Source: Streptomyces caeruleatus (lineage in GTDB: Bacteria; Actinomycetota; Actinomycetes; Streptomycetales; Streptomycetaceae). Taken from it: a DNA stretch of 64,000 nt. Shown in pieces: positions 33,027 through 42,900 of the stretch; position 1 is the stretch's first letter; every line of letters begins with the position of its first letter. The DNA is taken from positions 186,001 to 250,000 of the forward strand of contig NZ_KQ948928.1 of assembly GCF_001514235.1 (NCBI RefSeq). The letters run 5' to 3'. The notes beneath the pieces were generated by a model. That model made no database searches. It was not told the DNA's origin and saw only the letters and a program-made list of their open reading frames with translations. The position numbers and the translations under genes were made by a program.

Positions 33027-33797
33027 ATGGGCAGCGTCACGCGACCGCAGCGCAGAGCGTTTCTCACCGGCGGGCTGCTGGCCTCCGCGGCTGTGATCAC
33101 CGGCTGTTCGTCGAAGCCGGACACCAACTCGGCGACGAAGACGACGGTCGCTGGAGTGGCGTCGTCCCCCTCCGCCGCGGCGGGCGCGCGTCCGGACTCG
33201 CCGTGGGCGGCCTTCGCGCGGCTGATGGAGGGCAACAAGCGCTGGGTGGACGGGGCGCTGCAGCACCCCGACCGCGACCCCGAGCGGCGGCAGTTCGTCG
33301 CCGAGGAGCAGAAGCCCTACGGCGTCATAGTCTCGTGCATCGACTCCCGAGTGCCGCCGGAGCTCCTCTTCGACACCGGGATCGGCGACCTGTTCGTGAT
33401 GCGCACCGGTGGCCAGGTGGTCGCCCCGGTGGTCACCGGTTCCGTCGAGTACGGGCCCCTGACCGCGGGGACCCCGCTGATCGTCGTCCTCGGGCACCAG
33501 CGCTGCGGCGCCATCAAGGCGGCGTACAGCGCGCTCAAGGACGACAAGCCGCTGCCCGGCAACCTCCAGTCGATCGTCGAGGCCCTCCGCCCGGCGTACC
33601 AGGAGATCTCCCGGCAGAAGCACACGGACCCGGTGGACGCCATGATCCGCGTCCACGTCAAGCAGACCGCCGCCGATCTGCGCAGCAACGCCGATCTCGC
33701 CCCGCTCGTGAAGAAGGGCGACCTGGCCGTCGTCAGCGCCTACTACTCGCTCGACACCGGCCGGGTGGAGGTCCTCACCGGAGCGCCCGCCGCCTGA
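33027..33797 (+). CDS. Exported beta-class carbonic anhydrase lipoprotein
   Basis: A 256-residue protein. The N-terminus has a Tat-like RRAFLTGG and a lipobox VITGC (Cys27), so the enzyme is probably lipid-anchored outside the membrane. A low-complexity linker (residues 28-58) precedes the beta-CA fold. Zinc ligands are Cys104 (SCIDSRV, with the Asp106-Arg108 dyad), His156 and Cys159 (GHQRCGA). It interconverts CO2 and bicarbonate. Beta-CAs are usually cytoplasmic, so export is notable. Start ATG with AAGGG upstream. Convergent with a flavoprotein gene across a hairpin terminator. Confidence 0.92.
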   Translation: MGSVTRPQRRAFLTGGLLASAAVITGCSSKPDTNSATKTTVAGVASSPSAAAGARPDSPWAAFARLMEGNKRWVDGALQHPDRDPERRQFVAEEQKPYGVIVSCIDSRVPPELLFDTGIGDLFVMRTGGQVVAPVVTGSVEYGPLTAGTPLIVVLGHQRCGAIKAAYSALKDDKPLPGNLQSIVEALRPAYQEISRQKHTDPVDAMIRVHVKQTAADLRSNADLAPLVKKGDLAVVSAYYSLDTGRVEVLTGAPAA

Positions 33798-33804
33798 CGC
33801 GGGA

Positions 33805-33833
33805 TGACCGGCCGGCCTGGGAGCGGCCGGTCA
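33805..33833. terminator. Bidirectional hairpin terminator
   Basis: TGACCGGCCG (33805-33814) and CGGCCGGTCA (33824-33833) form a perfect 10-bp stem with a 9-nt loop. The right arm includes the stop codon of the convergent flavoprotein gene. Confidence 0.75.
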
Positions 33834-36800
33834 CCGCCTCCGCATTCTCCCGACCGCCCGGGCCGTCCCGGCGGCCACCGCGCCCACCGCCGCCCCCGCC
33901 GAAGCGAGCGCCAGAGCCCGCGCCCGGCGCCCCGGAGGCACCGGCCGGACGCCCGGGGTGACACAGTACGCACTGGCCGCCACGTCGGAGACGGGCAGTG
34001 CCGAGGCCAGGAGTTCCGCCAGATGGACGCCCTCGTGGCCGCCGCTGTCGAGCTCGTGGATCTGGGTGCGGCAGCTGAAGCCGTCCGCGAGGACGACCGT
34101 GTCGGCGTCCTCCGCCCGCAGGCGCGGCAGCAGCACGCGTTCCGCGCAGGCGCGGCTGACGTCCAGGTGGCCCTGTTCGAAACCGAAGTTGCCGGCCAGG
34201 CCGCAGCAGCCGGAGTCCAGCCGCTCGGCGTCGACCCCCGCCCGGCGCAGCAACTGCTCGTCGGCCTCCCAGCCCAGCACCGCGTGCTGATGGCAGTGGA
34301 CCTGGGCCAGCGCGCGGGCGGTACGGTCGGGCACCCGCGGCGGCTCGTATCCGGGGCTGTGCTCGGTGAGCAGCTCCGAGAGCGTCACCGTCTGTTCCGT
34401 CAGGCGCCGTACGTCCCGGTCGCCGGGGAACAGCTCACCCGCGTCCGAGCGGAACACGGCCGTACAGCTCGGCTCCAGGCCGACCACCAGGCCGCCGTCG
34501 CGCAGATGGCCGGCCAGACGGCGGACCGTGCGGGTCAGGACGCGTTCGGCGACGCCCAGTTGACCGGTGGAGATCCACGTCAGCCCGCAGCACAGCGGCT
34601 CCGTCGGCATCGTCACCCGCCAGCCCGCGTGCTCCATCAGCTCCACCGCCGCCTGTCCCACGTGCGGATGGAAGAAGTTGGTGAACGTGTCCGGCCAGAG
34701 CAGCACCGTGCCGCGCCCGCCGGAACCGGAGGGAGCACGCGGCGCACGGCGCGCGAACCACTTCTGCAGCGACTCCCGCGCGAACAGCGGCACTTCCCGG
34801 TCCGCCACCCCCGCCACCGCGACGGCCGCCCGGGACAGCGGCGGGGTGTGGGTGAGGGCGTTGACCACCGGGCCGAGCCCGCCGCGCCCCACGGCCTGGG
34901 CGACGACCGGCAGCCAGCCCATCGACAGATCGGAGCGGGGCCGTGCCCAGGGCCGCCCCTCGTAGTGGTGGGACAGGAACTCCGCCTTGTACGTCGCCAT
35001 GTCGACATCGGCCGGGCAGTCGCTCTTGCACCCCTTGCAGGCCAGGCACAGATCGAGCGCGTCCTTGACCGCCCGTGAACGCCAGCCGTCGCGGATCGCG
35101 CTGTCCCCGTGCCCGTCGAGCATCTCGAACAGCAGCCGGGCCCGGCCCCGAGTGGAGTGCTCCTCCTCCAACGTGACCTGGTACGACGGGCACATCACCG
35201 TGCCGCCCTCGGTCTCCAGACGGCGGCATTTGCCCACGCCCACACACCGGTTGGCGGCCTCGGCGAAGGACCCGCCGTCGTGCGGGAAGCGGAAGTGCGG
35301 GTCGCGGGGGTCCTGCGGGGCCCAGTCACCGCCGAGGCGCAGGTTCTCGTCGAGCCGGTACGGCGCCACGACCTTCCCGGGGTTCATCCGGTCGGCCGGG
35401 TCGAAGACGCCCTTGAGCCGCCCGAACGCCTCCACCAGCTCCTCCCCGAACATCCGCGGCAGCAGCTCGCCCCGGCTCTGCCCGTCCCCGTGCTCCCCGG
35501 AGAAGGACCCGCCGAACTCCACCACGAGATCCGCCGCCCGCTCCATGAACCGCCGGTAGCCGGCCACCCCTTGGGCGCTGTACAGGTCGAAGGGGATCCG
35601 GGTGTGCACACAGCCCTGCCCGAAGTGCCCGTAGAGGCTGGGCCCGGTGTCGCTCTCGTACCCGAACTCCTCGAACAGGGCGCGCAGCCGCCGCAGGTAA
35701 TCGCCGAGCCGCTCCGGCGGCACCGCGGAGTCCTCCCAGCCCTCCCAGGTGTCCGGCCGGCCGGGGATGTGCGCGGTGGCCCCGAGACCGGCCTCGCGGA
35801 CCTGCCAGAGCTGCTCCTCGTGGCCGGGGTCGTCCAGGAAGGCGACCTGCGCGTCGTGCTCGGACTCGTGCAGCGCGTCCAGCATCCGGTGCGCGTGCTC
35901 GTCGGCCTCCTCGACACTCTCGCCGCCGAACTGCACCATCAAGAAGGCGTTCCCCTCGGGCATCTGGCCGAGGGCCTGCTCGTTGAGGTGCTTGAGGCGC
36001 TCGTCGTAGACCAGATGACGGTCCACGCCCTCCAGCGCGATCGGCTCGTACGGCAGGATCTCCGGTACGGCGTCCCCAGCGAGCGCGATGTCGCCGAACC
36101 CCAGCACCACCAGCGTGCGTTCCTTCACCACCGGCACCAGCTTCAGCTCCGCCCGCAGGACGGTGACCAGCGTCGACTCGCTGCCGACGAGCAGCCCGGC
36201 GATGTCGAAGCCGTGCTCGGGCAGGAGCGAGTCGAGGTTGTAGCCGGAGACCCGGCGGGGTATTCGCGGGAAGCGGCGGCGGATCTCGTCGGCGTGGGTG
36301 TCGCGCAGGGCGCGCAGCCGCCGGTGGACGGACGCCCGCAGATCGCCGTGCCGCTCGATCTCGGCGTACTCCTCGTCGCTGGTCGGCCCGCACCAGAAGC
36401 GGGTGCCGTCGTAGAGCAGCACCTCAAGGCGGGCGATGTTGTCGACGACCTTGCCGTTCGCCTGTGCGGTGGCGCCGCAGGAGTTGTTGCCGATCATGCC
36501 GCCGATGGTGCAGTTGGCGTGGGTGGCAGGCTCGGGGCCGAAGCGCAGCCCGGTCGGGGCGAGCCGGCGGTTGAGCTCGTCGAGGACGATGCCCGGCTGG
36601 ACGACGCACGTACGGGCGTCGACGTCGACCGACTCCAGTTCCGTGCAGTACTTCGACCAGTCGATGACGACGGCCGTGTTGGTGCACTGCCCGGCCAGGC
36701 TCGTCCCGCCGCCCCGTGACAGCACGGGCGCGTCGTGCTCCCGGGCGACGGCCACCGCCTGGGCGGCCGCCTCGGGGGTGTGCGGCACGACCACGCCGAT

Positions 36801-36971
36801 CGGCGTCTGGCGGTAGTTCGAGGCGTCGGTGGAGTACGCGGCACGGCTCCCGGCGTCGAAACGGACCTCCCCGTCGACGCGCTCCCGCAGCGCGCTCTCC
36901 AGGGCGTCCGGGTCGGGCGGGGGCGCCGTTTCGCGCCGTACGACGGGAGCGGGCAGGTCCGAGATGCCCAT
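33831..36971 (-). CDS. GlcD-GlcF fusion: FAD-linked oxidase with Fe-S domain (D-2-hydroxyacid dehydrogenase type)
   Basis: A 1046-residue protein. Residues 40-260 form a PCMH FAD domain (PVLSRGGGTSLAGQCTN). The FAD-oxidase C-domain reaches about 530 (FSGEHGDGQSRGELLPRM). A 4Fe-4S domain follows with CVGVGKCRR and CLACKGCKSDCP. A GlcF-like CCG domain includes EPLCCGLTW and DSGCCGLAGNFG. This matches the fused D-lactate/glycolate dehydrogenases (Dld II/YdiJ type) that pass electrons to the quinone pool. A short positive tail follows residue 1000. It lies 58 nt downstream of a MarR gene on the same strand. Confidence 0.9.
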   Translation of the reverse strand: MGISDLPAPVVRRETAPPPDPDALESALRERVDGEVRFDAGSRAAYSTDASNYRQTPIGVVVPHTPEAAAQAVAVAREHDAPVLSRGGGTSLAGQCTNTAVVIDWSKYCTELESVDVDARTCVVQPGIVLDELNRRLAPTGLRFGPEPATHANCTIGGMIGNNSCGATAQANGKVVDNIARLEVLLYDGTRFWCGPTSDEEYAEIERHGDLRASVHRRLRALRDTHADEIRRRFPRIPRRVSGYNLDSLLPEHGFDIAGLLVGSESTLVTVLRAELKLVPVVKERTLVVLGFGDIALAGDAVPEILPYEPIALEGVDRHLVYDERLKHLNEQALGQMPEGNAFLMVQFGGESVEEADEHAHRMLDALHESEHDAQVAFLDDPGHEEQLWQVREAGLGATAHIPGRPDTWEGWEDSAVPPERLGDYLRRLRALFEEFGYESDTGPSLYGHFGQGCVHTRIPFDLYSAQGVAGYRRFMERAADLVVEFGGSFSGEHGDGQSRGELLPRMFGEELVEAFGRLKGVFDPADRMNPGKVVAPYRLDENLRLGGDWAPQDPRDPHFRFPHDGGSFAEAANRCVGVGKCRRLETEGGTVMCPSYQVTLEEEHSTRGRARLLFEMLDGHGDSAIRDGWRSRAVKDALDLCLACKGCKSDCPADVDMATYKAEFLSHHYEGRPWARPRSDLSMGWLPVVAQAVGRGGLGPVVNALTHTPPLSRAAVAVAGVADREVPLFARESLQKWFARRAPRAPSGSGGRGTVLLWPDTFTNFFHPHVGQAAVELMEHAGWRVTMPTEPLCCGLTWISTGQLGVAERVLTRTVRRLAGHLRDGGLVVGLEPSCTAVFRSDAGELFPGDRDVRRLTEQTVTLSELLTEHSPGYEPPRVPDRTARALAQVHCHQHAVLGWEADEQLLRRAGVDAERLDSGCCGLAGNFGFEQGHLDVSRACAERVLLPRLRAEDADTVVLADGFSCRTQIHELDSGGHEGVHLAELLASALPVSDVAASAYCVTPGVRPVPPGRRARALALASAGAAVGAVAAGTARAVGRMRRR

Positions 36972-37029
36972 GAACCCCTCCTCGGTGTCGGTGCGGGCCC
37001 CGCCCGGGTACCCGCGACCGCACCGGTGA

Positions 37030-37512
37030 CTACTCCGGCGTCGCCTCCGCGGCGAAGTCCGGCATCAGCGCGCACATCGCCTCGCGCTGGGCCGGGCCCA
37101 TGAACCGCGCCAGCGCCGCCTTGACCGTCTCGGCGAGAACCCCGGACGCGTCCTTGAACAGCCCCCGCGCCTTCTCCGTGAGGGCGACCTCGACGCCCCG
37201 CTTGTCGCCGCAGACCGACGTCCGGGTGACCAGGCCGGCGTGCTGGAGGCAGGCGATCTGGTAGGTGAGCCGGGTCTTGGGGCGGCCGAGGAGCTCCGCG
37301 ATCCGGGTCATGCGCAGTGCCTCGCCGGGGTCCGCGGCGAGCAGGCACAGCACCAGGAACTCGTCGTGCGAGATGTCCAGCCGGTCCTTGACGACGGTGC
37401 GCAGCTCCTGCTCCACGGCCCCTGTCGCGGCCAGCATCAGCATCCAGGCGTGCAGCTCTGCGGGCAGGAGTCCGTCGCCGGAGGCGGAGGGGCATTCGTG
37501 GATGTCGGCCAT
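37030..37512 (-). CDS. MarR family regulator
   Basis: A 160-residue winged-helix protein with RMTRIAELLGRPKTRLTYQI (HTH), DKRGVEVALTEKARGLF (wing) and N/C-terminal dimerisation helices. Two Cys (CLQHAGL and SVCGDKR) could be redox-sensitive. It is divergent from yceI with a 138-bp shared region carrying two AAATTTGG motifs, which are probably its operators. It is co-directional with the flavoprotein gene downstream, so it may regulate both (inference). Confidence 0.88.
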   Translation of the reverse strand: MADIHECPSASGDGLLPAELHAWMLMLAATGAVEQELRTVVKDRLDISHDEFLVLCLLAADPGEALRMTRIAELLGRPKTRLTYQIACLQHAGLVTRTSVCGDKRGVEVALTEKARGLFKDASGVLAETVKAALARFMGPAQREAMCALMPDFAAEATPE

Positions 37513-37532
37513 GAATTCGAGTGTAGCCGTTG

Positions 37533-37577
37533 TTCAAATTTGGAGTATCGGCTAGCGTGGAGTCATCCAAATTTGGA
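37533..37577. promoter_or_regulatory. Candidate MarR operators
   Basis: A perfect 12-bp palindrome, TCCAAATTTGGA, lies at 37566-37577. A second copy with one mismatch, TTCAAATTTGGA, lies at 37533-37544, exactly 33 bp apart (about three helical turns), between the divergent marR and yceI genes. Confidence 0.75.
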
Positions 37578-37650
37578 CTACTGCCTGTCGTCCTTCCTCG
37601 TCCTTCCTTCCTCGTCCTTCCGTCCCCCCCCCGCTCAGGAGTGAGAGATC

Positions 37651-38169
37651 ATGACCGTCGCCGTCGAAACCGGAACCTGGCAGCTCGACCCCGCCGCCTC
37701 CACCGTCGCCGTCCGGCACAAGACGTTCTGGGGCCTGATGACCGTCAAGGGCACCTTCGCCGCCGTCACCGGCGACGGCGAGGTCCGTCCCGACGGCTCC
37801 GCCGTGGGCACCGTCACCCTCGACGTCGCCTCCCTGGACACCGGCAACGCCAAGCGCGACGAGCACCTGCGCGCCGCCGACTTCTTCGACGCCGCCCACC
37901 ACCCCGAGATCACCTTCTCGGCCCGCGGCGCCGAGCTGCGCGACGGCGACACCGTGCACGTCGTCGGTCAGCTCACCGTCCGCGGCGTCAGCCGCCCCAA
38001 GACCTTCACCGCCCGCCTCGTCGGTGCCGACACCGAGTCCCTCACCCTGGACGCCGAGTTCACCGTGGACCGCGAGCAGTTCGGCATGGGCTGGAACCAG
38101 CTCGGCATGATCCGCGGCCTCACCACGGTCGCCGGCACGCTCCGCTTCACCCGGAGGGCCGCAGCCTGA
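37651..38169 (+). CDS. YceI family lipid-binding protein
   Basis: A 172-residue protein with the YceI lipocalin-like fold: GTWQLDPAASTVAVRHKTFW, GTVTLDVASLDTGNAKRDEHL and FTVDREQFGMGWN. It has no signal peptide, as is usual in Streptomyces YceI proteins. It binds isoprenoid or fatty-acyl chains in homologues. Start ATG with CAGGAG upstream; before it lies a pyrimidine-rich tandem repeat (37588-37619) and a run of nine C. MarR control is likely. The 3-prime end overlaps the convergent membrane protein by 23 bp. Confidence 0.92.
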   Translation: MTVAVETGTWQLDPAASTVAVRHKTFWGLMTVKGTFAAVTGDGEVRPDGSAVGTVTLDVASLDTGNAKRDEHLRAADFFDAAHHPEITFSARGAELRDGDTVHVVGQLTVRGVSRPKTFTARLVGADTESLTLDAEFTVDREQFGMGWNQLGMIRGLTTVAGTLRFTRRAAA

Positions 38170-39871
38170 CATCGGCGCTCGACAGCGTCTGCGGTACGGC
38201 CGTGAAGGCCCGCAGCCGGATCCGAACGCCCGGCCGGGGCAGGGGGAACCTCCCCGAAGGCGGCCGGAGTTCATAGCGGGCCGTCGCGTGAGCGGGCAGC
38301 GTGACCGGACCCCGCACGACCGTCCAGTACTGGCTCATGCCCTGGCCCGTGGTCAGCGTGAAGTGGGGCGCCAGGGCGACCGCGCCCGTGTTGCCGACCT
38401 CGACGTCGAGGCGGGACACGGCGGTCGGCGTCGCCCGGCGCACCGACGTCACCCGCATGCCCAGCGGAGGCGTCCCCGTCGCCGCCCACACCGCGCTCGC
38501 GAGCGCCGGGGCCAGCAGCAGCCCGGCCGCCGCGAGACGCGCCGGGCGCCGGGACAGGAACCGCGGACGTGGCTGCCACGCGGCGGCGAACTCCGACGCC
38601 GGCGCCGTGACCGCCGCCGCCAGCCACAGCGGGGTCATCATCAGGTAGTAGCCGTCCTGGGAGCGCGTCGCCAGAAAGAACGCGCACCACGGCAGCACCG
38701 TCGCCGCCGGCCCCAGCCGCCGTACGAACAGCACGAACACCACGAGCAGCCCCGCCGCCAGCAGCATGCTCGCGTGGGAGTACCAGTCGAGCCGGTCGCT
38801 GCCGTCGGTGAAGTACAGCGAGACGCCGACCACGCCCTGCCCGTGGATCACCGCACCCTGCGTCAACGGCAGCGCGATCCCCCGGATCCAGGTGCCCGGC
38901 TCGCTCACCACGAAGTACGTGTTGATCAGCAGCCACACCACCCCGGCCGCCCCGACGGTCCTCGCCACCACCAGCGCCGCGCCCCGCGCACCCAACTCCC
39001 CGCGCCGCACGGCATAGATCCCGGCCAGCAGGAACGGCGCCACGAACCACGGCAGTTGCTGCGCGGCACACGCCGCCCCCAGACACGCCGCCCGCGCCAG
39101 CCCGCCCACGCCGAGCCGCCCGCCCCGCCCGAGCCCCGGCCACCTCACCACCACCGGCACCAGCAGGGCCAGCGCCACGATCGCCGGATAGCCGAGCCGG
39201 GCGTACGACGGCAGGAACCCGAAGCCCAGACACGCCATGGTCGCCGCCGACCGCCACGGCGAGGGCAGCGAGCGCCACAGGGCGACGGTGCCGGCGATCA
39301 GCGCCGCCGTGCTCACGACCGTCATGGGCAGCGCCCCGTGCCCCAGCCACAGCAGCGGCGCGGTCAGCAGCGGGGCCAGCGGCGGATAGCCGTAAGTGAA
39401 GTCGTAGCCGCCCGTCACCGTCGGGGTGAGGGCGACGCCGTGGCCGAAGAGCCAGGGCCACGGCTGCCCGTACACGGGGTGCCCGGCGACCAGTTCACGG
39501 GCGGCCTGGGTGGTGAGGACCGCCTCGTCGCTGCCGCCGTGGTTCATCGCCCACGCGCAGAGCGTCAGCGTCACGGCGGTCACCAGGACGCAACTGTCGA
39601 CGCGGGCCAGCGACCGCGCCCGCCGCACGACCAGAGCGAGCACGCCGCACGCCAGGATCGAGGCGTAGCACACCGAGATCGCGGCGGCCACGACAAGACG
39701 GTGACCGGCCGCCTGCGTCCAGATAGCCCGCGTGCCGACGAAGAGGCTCACGTCGGCGAGAAGGGTCAGGACGCGATGCCACTGGGCGGGGGGTTCCGGA
39801 ACCGGTGCGGCCACCGGCCACCGCGTCCGGCTGCCCGGTGTCACCAACCGCTGTTCTGTTGCCGACTGCAC
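38147..39871 (-). CDS. GT87/DUF2029-like polytopic membrane protein
   Basis: A 574-residue protein with ten to twelve helices between about residues 30 and 440. The first loop holds NHGGSDEAVLTTQAARELV and YDFTYGYPPLAPLLTAPLL, where Asp/Glu pairs after the first helices fit GT-C glycosyltransferases that use polyprenyl-phosphate sugars. The C-terminal 110 residues form an extracytoplasmic beta domain (RLDVEVGNTGAVALAPHFT). Probably adds a sugar to a wall glycan or lipid (inference). Convergent overlap with yceI. Confidence 0.7.
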   Translation of the reverse strand: MQSATEQRLVTPGSRTRWPVAAPVPEPPAQWHRVLTLLADVSLFVGTRAIWTQAAGHRLVVAAAISVCYASILACGVLALVVRRARSLARVDSCVLVTAVTLTLCAWAMNHGGSDEAVLTTQAARELVAGHPVYGQPWPWLFGHGVALTPTVTGGYDFTYGYPPLAPLLTAPLLWLGHGALPMTVVSTAALIAGTVALWRSLPSPWRSAATMACLGFGFLPSYARLGYPAIVALALLVPVVVRWPGLGRGGRLGVGGLARAACLGAACAAQQLPWFVAPFLLAGIYAVRRGELGARGAALVVARTVGAAGVVWLLINTYFVVSEPGTWIRGIALPLTQGAVIHGQGVVGVSLYFTDGSDRLDWYSHASMLLAAGLLVVFVLFVRRLGPAATVLPWCAFFLATRSQDGYYLMMTPLWLAAAVTAPASEFAAAWQPRPRFLSRRPARLAAAGLLLAPALASAVWAATGTPPLGMRVTSVRRATPTAVSRLDVEVGNTGAVALAPHFTLTTGQGMSQYWTVVRGPVTLPAHATARYELRPPSGRFPLPRPGVRIRLRAFTAVPQTLSSADVRLRPSG

Positions 39872-39972
39872 GGCACCGGACGGTAATCAGGCCTGGTGAG
39901 CGGGGTGCCGAGGGAGGTGAAGAGTCCGGTGTGAGGCGGGTGAGAAGAACGCTGGGGCCGGTCTCCCGAGGG

Positions 39973-42900
39973 TCAGTACACGTCCCGGACGTACCGTTTC
40001 GCCGCCGCCAGCTGCTTGAGGTACGCCGCCGCCTCGGCCTCGTCCAGCCCGCCGTGCGTGACCGCGATGTCGCGCAGCGCCCGGTCCACGTCCTTGGCCA
40101 TGCGCGAGGCGTCGCCGCAGACGTAGAAGTGGGCGCCGTCCTGAAGCCAGCGCCACAGCTCGGGGCCGTGCTCGCGCATCCGGTCCTGGACGTACACCTT
40201 GTTGCGCTGGTCCCGGGAGAACGCGGTGTCGAGGCGGGCCAGGGTGCCCTCGTCGAGCAGCGCGGTCAGCTCGTCCTCGTAGTAGAAGTCGCTGGCCCGG
40301 TGCTGCTCGCCGAAGAACAGCCAGTTGGGCGCCTGGTGCCCGAGCACCCGCCGCTCCTGGAGGAAACCGACGAAGGGCGCGACCCCCGTACCCGGCCCGA
40401 CCATCACCATCGGCGTCGAGGCGTCCGCCGGCGGACGGAAGTGCGGGGAGCGCTGCACGAAGACCGGCACCTCGGTGTCCGGCTCGGAATCGGCGAGGAA
40501 GGGCGAGCAGACCCCGCCGCGCGGCCGGCCGTGCAGGTTCTCGTACCGCACGACGGAGACCGTCAGCGAGACGCTGTGCGGGTCGACGAGCGGGCTGGAC
40601 GATATGGAGTACAGCCGCGGCTGGAGCTTCCTGAGCACCCCGGCCCACTCCTCGGCGCCCGCCCGCACGGAGTGCTCGGCGATGACGTCCACGGCCTGCC
40701 GGCCCCAACTCCACTGCGCCAGAGAGTCCTTGTTGTCCGGCCGCAGCAGCCTGCGCAACTCCCGGTCGTCGCGGACGCGTTCGGCGACGAAGCGCAGCAG
40801 ATCGGGGGTGATCCGCGTGATGTCGAGGTGCCGGCGCAGGGCCTCGGCGAACGAGGTCCCGCCCACGCCGTCCAGCTCCAGGGCCGTCGACCCGTCGACG
40901 CCGGTCACCGCCAGCCATTCCGCCACCAGCGCGGCCGAGTTGACGGGCCGCACGCCGAGCGCGTCGCCCGCCTCGTACGTCAGCGAGGTCCCGCTCGTGT
41001 CGAAGGTGAAGCGCCGCACCTCCTTGCCCGCACCGGGCCGGCTGAGCAGCCGGTTGCCGACGAGCCGGGCGGCGGTGGCGGCGGGCCTGGCACCGGCCTT
41101 CGGCTTCCCGGCCGGCTTCGGGGCAGCGGGTGCCGCCGTGCCGCCCAGTGCCGTCAGCACCTGATCGAGCCACACCCCGGCCGAAGGCTCGAAGTCCGGT
41201 TCGCAGTCCGTACGGGGCGCCATGCGCACCGCGCCCAGTTCGCCCAACCGCGCGTCGAGCCGACGCCCGTGGCCGCAGAAGTCGTCGTAGGACGAGTCGC
41301 CGAAAGCGAGTACGGCGTACCGCACCCCGTCCAGCCGCGGAGCCTGCGCGTCGGACAGCGTGTCCCAGAAGCCCGACCCGTTGTCCGGGGCGTCACCGTC
41401 ACCGAACGTGCTGGTGATGAAGAGGAGGTCGGCCGCACGGGCGAGAGCGGGGACATCGGCCTCGTCCATGCCGACCAGGGTGGCCCGGTGCCCCGCCGCG
41501 CCCAGTCGCTCGGCGGTGGCGGTCGCGAACTCCTCGGCGTTGCCGGTCTGCGAGGCCCACAGCACGACGACCTCACGGCCGTCGTGCGTGACGGGTTCCG
41601 CCGCCGTCCGGGAGTACATCCCGGCGAGCACGCCGTTGACCCACAGCGCGTGCTCGGGGCTGAACGGCGCGTCCGGGGGCAGGACGGGGACGCCGGGTGC
41701 GCCGGTCCCGATGCCGGCGAGGAAACCGGTCAGATAGAGGCGCTCCTGGGCGGTCAGAACGGGGGGCGGGGAGGGTTCCAGACCGAAGGGACCCGCGGAG
41801 CCGGGTGTGACGGCCGTCGGCGTCAGCGCCTCCACCGGCCCCTCCTGCACCGGAGCCGCCACCCTGGTCAGGGAGACCGCGCACACCTTGAACTCCGGCT
41901 GGAAGGAGATCGGGTCCACCGCGTCGCTGGTCACCGCGTTGACGCTCAGATACTCCCCGAACAGATCGTTCCAGTGGAACGGCGCGAACGCGTCCCCCGG
42001 CCGTACCCGCTCGGTCACCACGGCGGGCAACACCGCACGTCCCCGCCGCGAGGCGACCTCCACCCGGTCCCCGTCGGCGATCCCCAGCTCCCGCGCGTCC
42101 CGCGGATGCACCTCCACGAACGGCCCCGGGTTCAGCTTGTTGAGCTTGCCGACCTTCCCGGTCTTGGTCAGCGTGTGCCACTGGTGCTGCACCCGCCCGG
42201 TGTTCAGTACGAAGGGGTAGTCGTCGTCGGGCATCTCGGCGGCCGGCAGGTGCGGCCGGGCATGGAAGGCGGCCCGCCCGCTCGCGGTCGGGAAGCGCAG
42301 CCCGCCGTCCGCGTCGACGTACCGGATCGGATTGCGCTCCGGCCCGTCCACCTCGGCGGCCGGCCACTGCACGGGCGTGTCCCGCAGCCGCTCGTACGTC
42401 ACCCCGCGCAGATCCCAGCCGGTCACCGGGTTCCAGGCCCGCCGTATCTCCTCGAAGACGTCCTCGGCGCTGTCGTACGAGAACCCCTTCTCGTACCCCA
42501 TCGCGCACGCGACGGCCGCGATGATCCGCCAGTCCGCCATCGCCTCCCCGGGCGGGTCGGTCACGGCCCGGGTCAGCGTCAGATTGCGCTCACTGTTGAC
42601 GAAGACGCCCTCGCCCTCCGTCCACATCGCGCCCGGAAGCACGACGTCGGCGTACGCGTTGGTCTCGGTCTCCCCGAAGACGTCCTGCGTGACGACGAAC
42701 TCCGCGGCCTCCAGGCCCTCGATGACGGTACGGCGGTTGGCGACCGAGGCGACCGGGTTGGTGCAGATGATCCAGCAGGCCTTGATCTCGCGATCGGCCA
42801 TCTTCTGGAACATCTCGACGGTGCCCTTGCCGACGCCGTCCGCGCGCAGCGTGCCCGGCGGCAGCTCCCACAGTTCCTCGACGAAGTCCCGCTCGGCCTC

